DNA from: Treponema sp.
GTDB taxonomy: Bacteria; Spirochaetota; Spirochaetia; Treponematales; Treponemataceae
Direction: 5' to 3'
Assembly (NCBI GenBank): GCA_012513125.1
Contig: JAAZCS010000182.1
Location: 1-25,501, forward strand
DNA length: 25,501 nucleotides
The notes under the pieces are model-generated. The model was not told where the DNA came from, ran no database searches, and saw nothing but the letters and a program-made list of their open reading frames with translations. A program made the translations under genes and the position numbers. Below are positions 16,434 through 24,194 of this stretch, piece by piece; the first letter of the stretch is position 1, and each line of letters starts with the position of its first letter.

Positions 16434-18510
16434 AAAAAATAAAAGTTTTTTTTTAGTATTGATATTAATTTTTTCTCATTTTTGTTTCGTTTATTCCCAG
16501 ACGACTGATGTTTTGTCTTTGTATAATCGTGGAAATGAATATCAAAATGAATCATCTTGGTATTTAGCCATTCAAGATTATCTTGAAGTCGTTCGCATTA
16601 ATCCTGCTTTTTCTGAAGCTTGGTACAATTTGTCTGAATGTTCTTATAAATTAGGTGAATATGATTTAGCGTTGCAATATTTAAAACAAGCTGAAACTCT
16701 TGAAAAAGATAACGCAAGAATTCTCAATTTAAAAGGTATGATTTTATTGGCACTGGATAGAAGTTCGGAGTCCAAAGAATTATTTAATTCCGTTTTGAAA
16801 AAATATCCAAATGATGTTGACGCTCATTTTGGGCTTGCCGAAATAGAATTGTTAGATGGAAGATATGGCGGAGCCGAGTTGCAATATGCAGAGGCTTTAA
16901 AAAGAAGTAGCGTGAATAGAAAAGCAATACTTTCGTTAGCAGTTTTAAATGCAGAGAAAAATAATTTTGCTCAATCAGAACGATATATCAGACAGGCTCT
17001 TTCTTATTATTCGGGAGATAGCGAAGTTCATTATATTGCGTCAATTATTTATGCAATGAATAACGATTATCAAAATGCCGAAAAACAAGCTAGAATTTCT
17101 GTTGAGGTTGATGAATCAAATACTCAGGCGTATATTCAGTTGGCTAATGTTTTATATAAAGAGAATGAGTTTAATCAAGTAATTAATATTTGTGATTATT
17201 TAATTAGTAGAGATAGGAATAATTCAACCGCTTGGTATTTAAAGGGAATTTCAAATCTTAAACTGGATAATAGTGAAGAGGCTGTAACTGTATGGTCTAC
17301 AGGTCTTTCTGTTCAACCAGAAGATGAAATAATGAGGAATTCACTTGAAATTGTTGCAAGGGATTTTCTTTCTTTAGAAGATAGCAGACGTGAATATTGG
17401 GCTAAATATCATTTGAATAAAGCTAAACAATATTCTTCTCAATATGATGGAAATGGAATGCTTTATGAATACCAAAGAGCTCTATTATTGGATCCTACTA
17501 ATAAAGATGCACGTTATTCTTATGCAAAAATTCTTGAATTAAATGGTATGTATGAATTTTGCCTTAATCAGTTAAAATTTATAAAAGAGTATAATTATGA
17601 GGAACTGTCAGCTTTGGAAAAAACTGAGCTTAATGACAAAATTGAAGCTTATGATTCTTTACTGCAGAATAATCTTTCAGCAAAGTGGAATATAGATACT
17701 TTTTATCTTGATAAAACGCGATGGAATATTGTTATGTATTATACAAATTCATCTGATAGCTTGTTCCATTCTGATATTGCTCGTCAAGCTTCTCTTGCTG
17801 CATCTGACATTTTTTCGGGAGTTGCAATTACTTCAATAAAAACACAAGCTGCTCCCGTTGCTGGATATGGTGAAGCTTTTAGAAACGCAAGACGAAATAA
17901 TTTTGACTATTTTATAATTCTTAATACAAAAGAAACTAGCGAAGATATAACTATAAACTATGTTATGTATTCAGGCAGAACAGGTAAAGAAATTACAAAT
18001 GAAACTTTCTATGGTACTGGAAATAATCGTTTTTCATCAGTATTAAGAAGATTTAGACAATCCGTTCTGGACAAACTGACTGTTAGGGGCAAAATCTTGA
18101 GCAGAAATGGTAATCAAGTGCTAGTTGATTTTGGAAAATCTGAAAATATACAAAATTATTCTGAGCTACGAATTATAAAAAAAGGTTCTGTTAAAACAGC
18201 TGATTCAGAAGTTGGCTTGTTATATAATGATAAGGATGTTTTGGGTACAATAAAGATTACTAATTGTGGTGAAGAAATATCAGAGGGTATTATTGAGAAT
18301 AAAGGTTTTTATGACAGAATAAATATTGATGATGAGGTTGTGTTAATTTCTAATCCAAGTGATGTTCAGAATAATTCTGTTGATAATGTTCCATCAGCAG
18401 ATGCAAATGGAAATCCTATAACAAATAATGGAAAAACGTCATTGATTAATGAAATAAAAGATTCAATTCAAAAACCGTCAATTGTGGAATTATTAAGAAC
18501 AATTTATTAA
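16426..18510 (+). CDS. Secreted TPR protein with C-terminal CsgG/FlgT-like region
   Basis: About 694 residues. The Sec signal peptide (MNKKNKSFFLVLILIF, cut near VYS/QTT) is followed by about nine TPR units (about 25-400), for example AIQDYLEVVRINPAFSEAWYN and ALQYLKQAETLEKDNARILN. The C-terminal third (about 430-660) is different: SLFHSDIARQASLAASDIF, NNFDYFIILNTKE, then VRGKILSRNGNQVLVDFGKS and LRIIKKG, which resembles the nucleotide-fold plus SH3-like layout of LpoB/FlgT/CsgG-type periplasmic proteins. That fold call is my inference. It probably acts as a periplasmic scaffold. I chose the second ATG (16426), which gives a clean signal peptide; 16414 would add four residues. Confidence 0.8.
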   Translation: MNKKNKSFFLVLILIFSHFCFVYSQTTDVLSLYNRGNEYQNESSWYLAIQDYLEVVRINPAFSEAWYNLSECSYKLGEYDLALQYLKQAETLEKDNARILNLKGMILLALDRSSESKELFNSVLKKYPNDVDAHFGLAEIELLDGRYGGAELQYAEALKRSSVNRKAILSLAVLNAEKNNFAQSERYIRQALSYYSGDSEVHYIASIIYAMNNDYQNAEKQARISVEVDESNTQAYIQLANVLYKENEFNQVINICDYLISRDRNNSTAWYLKGISNLKLDNSEEAVTVWSTGLSVQPEDEIMRNSLEIVARDFLSLEDSRREYWAKYHLNKAKQYSSQYDGNGMLYEYQRALLLDPTNKDARYSYAKILELNGMYEFCLNQLKFIKEYNYEELSALEKTELNDKIEAYDSLLQNNLSAKWNIDTFYLDKTRWNIVMYYTNSSDSLFHSDIARQASLAASDIFSGVAITSIKTQAAPVAGYGEAFRNARRNNFDYFIILNTKETSEDITINYVMYSGRTGKEITNETFYGTGNNRFSSVLRRFRQSVLDKLTVRGKILSRNGNQVLVDFGKSENIQNYSELRIIKKGSVKTADSEVGLLYNDKDVLGTIKITNCGEEISEGIIENKGFYDRINIDDEVVLISNPSDVQNNSVDNVPSADANGNPITNNGKTSLINEIKDSIQKPSIVELLRTIY

Positions 18511-19376
18511 TTTATAAAATCTAAAGAAGAATTAATCCACTTTTGTGATAAAGACGGAAATATGCTTTCTGTTTTTACAAAATAAGAAATAGCTGTTTTA
18601 TAGTTTGCCGTAAAATAATAGGTTTGTCCTAAATAAAAATATGCTCTGTTTTGAACATCTTTGCTTATATTTGTTGAAAGCAATTGCAATAAGGACTGTG
18701 TACATTCTTCATATTTTTGTGTTTCAAAAGTATTTTTAATAATATCGAATAAAAGCAAATTATCACCACCATCAGGAACAATAGTCTCGTCGTCAAAAAT
18801 GTATGGCATCAAAGTTTTTTTGTTAGTTAGTGTAGAATTTATATTTAATTTTGATATAGAAGACTGAGCTTCTGTTGAAAGTGAAGAAACATTTTGTTTG
18901 TCATTGTAAGCTATAGCAGGCAAGGGTGCTTCTCTTGATTTTCCCTGTGGATATGTAGAGGGTGCGTTTTTGATTGCTTCAGTTGGAATTTTTGTTTCCG
19001 ATTTTTTTAATTTAATCGCCTTAATGGTTGAATTGTATGAAGGAATTATTAATGGGTACATTTTGTCTGTTACAGCAATTATCGCATAATACAAAGGTTC
19101 ATAAGTGTTTGGTTTATCAATAAATGAAGTTGTTGTTTTTGAAAGTTGTAAAGATTCATCTATTTCTTGAATTTGTTTAAAAGATGTTATTGGCTTAAAA
19201 TCTTTATATAAAAGAAAATAGTTAATTGATTCTGTGTTAGTAGGTAATATCCATGTAATTTTTATTTCATCATCATTTTGTAAGATTGTATTAATTTCTT
19301 GAACTATAGGTGTTTCAACTGCTGATAGTTTTGAAAGGCAAAGAATTAAAAAAATAAAAAAAATGGACTTTTTCAT
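18507..19376 (-). CDS. Exported protein of unknown function with FnIII-like and TPR-like parts
   Basis: About 289 residues. The Sec signal peptide (MKKSIFFIFLILCLSKLSA, cut before VETP) is followed by a probable fibronectin III-like unit (about 25-125: IKITWILPTNTESINYFLLYK, YYAIIAV). A low-complexity linker rich in Ser, Thr, Lys and Pro comes next, and at the C-terminus a TPR-like pair (QNRAYFYLGQTYYFTANYKTAISYF). I do not recognise a named family. The ATG at 19376 is preferred over the one at 19403 because the latter would lie in the spacer of a strong predicted promoter whose start of transcription coincides with 19376. Its stop overlaps the stop of the convergent TPR gene. Confidence 0.75.
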   Translation of the reverse strand: MKKSIFFIFLILCLSKLSAVETPIVQEINTILQNDDEIKITWILPTNTESINYFLLYKDFKPITSFKQIQEIDESLQLSKTTTSFIDKPNTYEPLYYAIIAVTDKMYPLIIPSYNSTIKAIKLKKSETKIPTEAIKNAPSTYPQGKSREAPLPAIAYNDKQNVSSLSTEAQSSISKLNINSTLTNKKTLMPYIFDDETIVPDGGDNLLLFDIIKNTFETQKYEECTQSLLQLLSTNISKDVQNRAYFYLGQTYYFTANYKTAISYFVKTESIFPSLSQKWINSSLDFIN

Positions 19377-19382
19377 TGCTAA

Positions 19383-19445
19383 ATTATATTTTGCTTTTGT
19401 CATAAAATCAATATAATTGATTTTTTTACAGTAATCTTCTAATGT
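19383..19445. promoter_or_regulatory. Symmetric divergent promoter pair (unknown exported gene / prfB)
   Basis: Minus strand: TTGATT (19411-19406), 17-base spacer, TATAAT (19388-19383), six bases, ATG at 19376. Plus strand: TTGATT (19417-19422), 17-base spacer, TAATGT (19440-19445), six bases, ATG at 19452. The two -35 boxes form the palindrome AATCAATATAATTGATT (19406-19422). Both start codons lie 38 bp from its centre at 19414. With a -10 box at -12 to -7, the start of transcription falls on the A of each ATG, so both messages may be leaderless. Neither gene has a Shine-Dalgarno. The plus -10 box is weaker, matching mainly at the key first, second and sixth positions. Confidence 0.6.
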
Positions 19446-19451
19446 ATAAAT

Positions 19452-20589
19452 ATGTTAGAAGAAATAAAAATTCCAATCGAAAATTTAAAAGAAGAAATAA
19501 TGAATGTTTGGGGGCGTCTTTGACTCAGCCTCTATAGAAAAAGCTATAAAAGATAAAGAAAAAATAACGGAAACTCCAAATTTCTGGGATGACCATGAAA
19601 AAGCTGAAAAAGTGATGTCATCAATAAGAAAATTAAAAAGCAAAATAGAACCTTGGAAAAAAATCATTGCTGAAGTAGATGATTTGCTTGCAATGTATGA
19701 TTTAGCTTCAGAATCAAAAAATGAAGAAGATGAAAAAGAAGTAGTCTCTATGTTTAATGATTTAAGTGTTTCATTTGAAAAGTTGAATATATTGAATCTT
19801 CTTTCTGGTGAAGTTGATCAAAATGATGCTTTCCTAACTATTCATGCTGGAGCTGGTGGAACAGAGGCTTGTGATTGGGCTCTAATGCTTAGCAGAATGT
19901 ACCTAAGATGGGCTGAACGTCATAATTATAAAACCGAAGTCCTTGATGAATTGGAAGCTGAGGGTGGCATAAAATCTATTACAATTCAAATATCTGGAGA
20001 ATTTGTGTATGGCTACCTAAAAGGTGAAGGGGGAATTCATAGACTGGTAAGAATTAGTCCATTTGATGCTAATGCTAGGCGTCATACTTCATTTGCTTCG
20101 GTTTATGTTTATCCGGTTTTGGATGATACAATTGAAGTAGATGTTAAACCTGAAGATTTAAGAGTTGATACTTATAGGGCTGGTGGAAAAGGTGGACAGC
20201 ACGTAAACAAAACAGATTCTGCAGTTAGATTCACTCATATACCAACTGGAATTGTTGTTGCTTGCCAGAGTGAGCGCAGCCAAATAATGAATAGACAAAC
20301 TTGTATGAATATGTTGAAGGCTCGACTTTATGAATATTATCGTGAGCAAAAAGAAAAAGAAAATTCAAAATTTGCAGCAGAAAAAAAAGGAATTTCTTTT
20401 GGTAGCCAAATTCGCTCTTATGTTTTTTGTCCATATACTTTAGTAAAAGATTTAAGAACAAAATTTTCAGTGGGAAACATTCAAAGTGTAATGGATGGCG
20501 ACTTAGATGGTTTTATGAATGCATATCTTTTAGCAAAAATGAAAGGTTTGCCAATGGATGGTACTGCCGATGATGAAGCGGATTTGTAA
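19452..20589 (+). CDS. prfB: Peptide chain release factor 2, expressed by programmed +1 frameshift
   Basis: join(19452..19520, 19522..20589), 23 + 355 = 378 residues. RF2 ends translation at UGA and UAA. The first frame is ATG to CTT, stopped by TGA at 19521-19523; slipping by one base gives DSASIEKAI and the rest of RF2. Key motifs: the stop-codon tripeptide SPF at about 202-204 and the peptidyl-hydrolysis motif GGQ at 247-249, close to E. coli positions (205 and 250). HAGAGGTEACDWA and SQIRSYVF are also typical. The internal TGA makes expression self-regulated by RF2 level. The upstream ATG has no Shine-Dalgarno and may be leaderless. An ATG at 19504 in the main frame is an artefact of not reading the frameshift. 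Confidence 0.97.
19509..19524 (+). promoter_or_regulatory. prfB +1 frameshift site
   Basis: TGGGGGCGTCTTTGAC: the internal Shine-Dalgarno-like GGGGG, three bases, then the slippery CTT, the in-frame TGA and a C after it. The spacing is identical to that of E. coli prfB, where low RF2 lets the ribosome slip from CUU to UUU. Confidence 0.95.
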
Positions 20590-22237
20590 TTTTTATAAAA
20601 AATATAAAGCATTTCCTATTACGTTATTATTAATCTTCACCCCTTTATTCTGTGAAGAGACAAAAAATGAATTTGTTATTGGTGCAAAAAGTTTTTCCTT
20701 TTCAAAAGGGAGTACATTGAATTCTGTTACAAGTGGAATATCTCAAATGTTTCCAGTTACAATTTTGGAAAATATTAGTTCAAATCAATATAGAATTACA
20801 GCTCCAAATGAAGAATTTGACAAAATCAATTATGAATTGAAAAAACAAAGGCTTTCGTACTATTTACAACTTTCTAATGAATACAAAAAAAAAGATGCCT
20901 ATACTCTTGAAAGTCACAGCGACATAGAATATAGGTCGTTAATTAATGAAAGTGAAAAAAAAATCAAGGCGTTAAAAAAACAAATTGATCAGAATCTGGA
21001 ACAACTAAAGAAAGAGGAAACTAAATTAGAAAAAAATAGTCTTTCTTTTGAAAAAAATGTTGAACAAAAAATAAAAGGTTCAGAAAAAGGAAAATATTCT
21101 TTTATGATTAAAAATTTCTTTTCTGACAACAATACTTCTATAGTTCAAGAAAATATTTCTTTTTATAAAAATGATCCATCGTCGTTGGTTTCTATTCCAA
21201 GCTCTCTTGAATCAGAAAGTCCATTGAGTTGGAAATTTGAAGAAGAGATGATGAACAACAAAATAAATGCTTTAATAACTGGAACAATATCCAATTATGG
21301 AAGTTATATTTCAGTAACGGTAGATTTATATATGTACCCCGGTGCCAAAAAGATTGCTACTGTGACAGAAGTTGGAACAATACAAGAAGCGACATTAATT
21401 TCTTTGAATCTTGCCCGAAGTTTGATTCCGAGTTTATTGAATGCAATGCCTGTTAAAATAAATATTTCGTACACAAAAACTACAGATAAACCCTCTTTTT
21501 ATATTGACGATATTAATCAAAATGGAATTCCGTCTTCTATTATACTTGATTCTGGAGTTCATCATTTGGAATTTTCTTGTGCTGGGTATAAAAAAGTTGG
21601 TGTTTCATATTATTTTGAAGGAAATAAATCATATAATATAGACGTAAATTTTGAACCTTTGTCATATAGTTTGGTAAATATTGAACTGTTAAAGCCAATG
21701 CTCGGGAAAATTTATGTAAATAATGAGAATCCTGTTGAATTAGTAGATAATAAAGCTTCAATAAAAATAAATGGAAAATCAATTTTGGGGCAATTTATCG
21801 ATATAAATGGCGAAAGTGCTTTCTTTTATATTGATAGCAAATATGTACAAGAAAACACAAATGCAATTATCAAACTAAATATTGAAGATAAAGATGAATT
21901 GATTAAAAAAAGAAGGCGATGGATGTATGCGTCTTATAGTGCATTAATCACATCATTGATTCCCGCAATGTATACATACGGAAATGCACTTGTATATGTA
22001 AACGCTTATAAAGGAAACTATGGAGACTTGGCAACTGCAAGATCATGGCAAACTGCTGCTTATGTTTGTATGGGAGTTTCCATATCCTGTGGAGTTTTCT
22101 TTGTTTATGAATTGATTCGATATTTTATTGCTGCAGATTCTCCATTACCAAAAAAAGCCAAAATTAATTACGTTACTGATAATAATGTGGATAATACCAT
22201 AGATGAAAATAATGATATTGAAATAAAAGAGGAATAA
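20570..22237 (+). CDS. Envelope protein with PEGA-like domain and two C-terminal membrane segments, function unknown
   Basis: About 555 residues. It starts inside the end of prfB (20-base overlap), and GGATGG eight bases upstream favours the ATG at 20570; 20558 is possible. An N-terminal signal sequence (AFPITLLLIFTPLFCEE) is followed by a Lys/Glu-rich coiled coil (about 95-165, e.g. SEKKIKALKKQIDQNLEQLK). A middle part (about 205-290) has ALITGTISNYGSYISVTVDLY, typical of a lipoprotein-like nucleotide-fold sensor. A PEGA-like unit (about 300-380) has SIILDSGVHHLEFSCAGY. Two membrane segments lie at about 450-475 and 490-515, and the tail is acidic. PEGA units in spirochaetes often lie on envelope proteins that contact surface polysaccharide. 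I cannot name the function. Confidence 0.75.
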   Translation: MMKRICNFYKKYKAFPITLLLIFTPLFCEETKNEFVIGAKSFSFSKGSTLNSVTSGISQMFPVTILENISSNQYRITAPNEEFDKINYELKKQRLSYYLQLSNEYKKKDAYTLESHSDIEYRSLINESEKKIKALKKQIDQNLEQLKKEETKLEKNSLSFEKNVEQKIKGSEKGKYSFMIKNFFSDNNTSIVQENISFYKNDPSSLVSIPSSLESESPLSWKFEEEMMNNKINALITGTISNYGSYISVTVDLYMYPGAKKIATVTEVGTIQEATLISLNLARSLIPSLLNAMPVKINISYTKTTDKPSFYIDDINQNGIPSSIILDSGVHHLEFSCAGYKKVGVSYYFEGNKSYNIDVNFEPLSYSLVNIELLKPMLGKIYVNNENPVELVDNKASIKINGKSILGQFIDINGESAFFYIDSKYVQENTNAIIKLNIEDKDELIKKRRRWMYASYSALITSLIPAMYTYGNALVYVNAYKGNYGDLATARSWQTAAYVCMGVSISCGVFFVYELIRYFIAADSPLPKKAKINYVTDNNVDNTIDENNDIEIKEE

Positions 22238-22238
22238 A

Positions 22239-23102
22239 ATGAAAAAATCATTTGCAGAAAAAATTCGAAGTTTGTTCTCTAAAAATAAAAATGATGATTT
22301 TTATGAAGAATTAGTTGATATTTTGGTTGAGGGAGATATAGGTGCAAAATCTTCATATGAAATAGTTGACGAGCTGGAGAATATTTGTACAAAAAAACAT
22401 TTGTCTTCCGAATCAGAAATTATTTATGAGTTAAAACAGATTTAATTAAATTATACAAAAAGCGTTGAACTTGTACCTGATTTGTCAAAGCAGAATATTT
22501 GGATGGTTCTTGGTGTTAATGGTGTTGGAAAAACAACAAGCGTTGCTAAAATGGCGAACTATTACAAAAAAACTACAAATAATTTAATTTTGGCCTCTGC
22601 TGATACTTTTCGTGCTGCTGCAATTGAACAATTGATAGTTCATGGTGAAAAACTTGGTGTTAGAGTCGTTAGCCATCAGTACAGTTCAGACCCTTCTTCT
22701 GTCGTTTTTGATGCCGCTGATGCAATGAAATCAAAGGGAGGCGGTCTTGTAATTGCGGACACTGCTGGACGTCTTCATAATAAAGAAAATCTCGTTCATG
22801 AACTTCAAAAAATTGATAAAATATGTAAATTGAAATCAGATGAAAATTGTTACAAAAAAATTATAGTTATAGATTCTACAACTGGACAGAATGCATTAAG
22901 ACAAGTAGAAGTTTTTAATGAAGCGATAGGAATTGATGCAATAATTCTTACAAAATATGATTCAACTGCGAAAGGTGGAATTGCAATATCTGTTGGAAAA
23001 GAGTTTCAGATTCCAGTTGCGTTTGTATGCAATGGTGAAAAATATGAAAATATCGCTTTGTTTGATTCAAAAAAATATGTTGATGACTTTTTAGGATTGT
23101 AA
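22239..23102 (+). pseudogene. ftsY: ftsY (SRP receptor GTPase), interrupted by one in-frame TAA
   Basis: FtsY docks the signal recognition particle at the membrane for co-translational insertion and is normally essential. The frame from ATG 22239 (GAGGA seven bases upstream) carries the N domain for 68 codons, then TAA at 22443-22445; the same frame continues without shift as LNYTKSVELVPDLSKQNIW into a complete G domain. All GTPase motifs are there: G1 GVNGVGKT (codons 92-99), G2 DTFRAAA (122-128), G3 DTAGR (174-178), G4 TKYD (238-241), and a final GNGEKYENIALF. It has 287 sense codons and no acidic A domain, as expected of bare-NG types. One base change (TAA to TTA, Leu) would restore it. 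Sequencing error, recent nonsense mutation or stop read-through are all possible; internal restart lacks a Shine-Dalgarno. Confidence 0.85.
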
Positions 23103-23105
23103 AAT

Positions 23106-24194
23106 TTGAGAAACTTATTTAAAAGCGTAGTTTTATTTTTCTGTCTTTTATTTTGTGCAAATATTCAACTTTTATGTAATGAAAGTGATAGTTTTTCATC
23201 AAAAGATGAAATTTTGTTGAATATATTAATCAATAAAGATTATTCCGCAGCTGATAAAAACGGTGAAATAAAAGAATTTTATGTAACAGATGAGATTAAA
23301 TCGCTTTTATTTACAAAAGAATATGAAAACGGAGAAAATAAAACTCTTTTATCAAATTATTATGCAAAAGACAATAATGATTCATCAATTTTAGAAATTT
23401 TATCTAATTTGGACTCAAATAACAAAATTGATGAAACAAATTCTGATTTCCTTTTACCTGATGAAAATGAAAATTTATTGCAAAAAAAGTCTGCTGAAAT
23501 AGAATTTGCAGATTTAAATCATCGTTTTTCATTTAGTAGCTATCAAAATGAGATATTAGAAACAAAATCAACTGATAATGAAACTATTGTTTCCTTTTCA
23601 TCAGGCACAAATCTAAAAAGAAATTTTTATGATGAACAAAAAAGAGTGGTCAAAATTCAAAAGTGGTTCATTAAAGATTTTACAGAATCAAAAAAACTTA
23701 GTGAAGAACTGTTTTTTTATCAAGAAAATCAAAACAATCCACATATGTCGACACTAAGCGAAAATGACAATTATACAAAAACGTATTACAATGAAGAATC
23801 GTTGCCAGTATCAAAAGAAGTTTATAATCAATTTGCAAATAAAAAACAAAGATTGGATTATATTAACTCATGGAAATATGACGAAAACAAAAATGTTGTA
23901 GAAGAAAAGAAAGTTGAATATAAATATAGAAAAAATAGGGAATCGCCAATAAGTTTTTTTGAAACAAAATATATTTACCAATATCATGATAATTCAGCGA
24001 TTCCAAGAGATTTTGATTATTATGAAAATAATGTTCTGAAAATGAAAACTGTATATTTTTCACAGTTTGAATATGAAAATCAAGTTTTCTTTGAAAATAA
24101 TTATACAGTCCAAACATTTTATAAAAATGGAACAAAAGTCAAAGATGTGTTTATATCAAATGGAACAGTAATTAGAGAGAAAGATTATGAATAA
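23106..24194 (+). CDS. Exported protein of unknown function with YD/MORN-like repeats
   Basis: 362 residues. TTG start with AGGA nine bases upstream; Sec signal peptide (NLFKSVVLFFCLLFCANIQLL). The mature part is very rich in Asn, Lys, Glu and Tyr. From about residue 175 a loose repeat recurs about five times: an aromatic pair, one or two Asp/Asn/Glu, then Val-rich strand, as in FYDEQKRVVKI, YYNEESLPVSKE, KYDENKNVVEEKK, YYENNVLKMKT and FYKNGTKVKD. This resembles the beta-hairpin repeats of YwqK/MORN-type or YD-type proteins. No catalytic residues are evident. It starts four bases after ftsY and overlaps the permease gene by eight bases. Confidence 0.7.
   Translation: MRNLFKSVVLFFCLLFCANIQLLCNESDSFSSKDEILLNILINKDYSAADKNGEIKEFYVTDEIKSLLFTKEYENGENKTLLSNYYAKDNNDSSILEILSNLDSNNKIDETNSDFLLPDENENLLQKKSAEIEFADLNHRFSFSSYQNEILETKSTDNETIVSFSSGTNLKRNFYDEQKRVVKIQKWFIKDFTESKKLSEELFFYQENQNNPHMSTLSENDNYTKTYYNEESLPVSKEVYNQFANKKQRLDYINSWKYDENKNVVEEKKVEYKYRKNRESPISFFETKYIYQYHDNSAIPRDFDYYENNVLKMKTVYFSQFEYENQVFFENNYTVQTFYKNGTKVKDVFISNGTVIREKDYE

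Noticed and set aside
19504..20589. prfB starting at the internal ATG 19504
   Set aside because: It would lose the conserved N-terminus and ignore the exact frameshift site; the upstream frame from 19452 joins properly.
22443..22445. Stop-codon reassignment (TAA read as an amino acid)
   Set aside because: purA, guaB, prfB, corC, ftsY itself and others end in TAA at the expected C-terminus.
22436..22470. Compensating frameshift pair in ftsY (another frame reads LIKLYKK)
   Set aside because: It needs two indels, and the straight frame after the stop fits FtsY well; one substitution is simpler.
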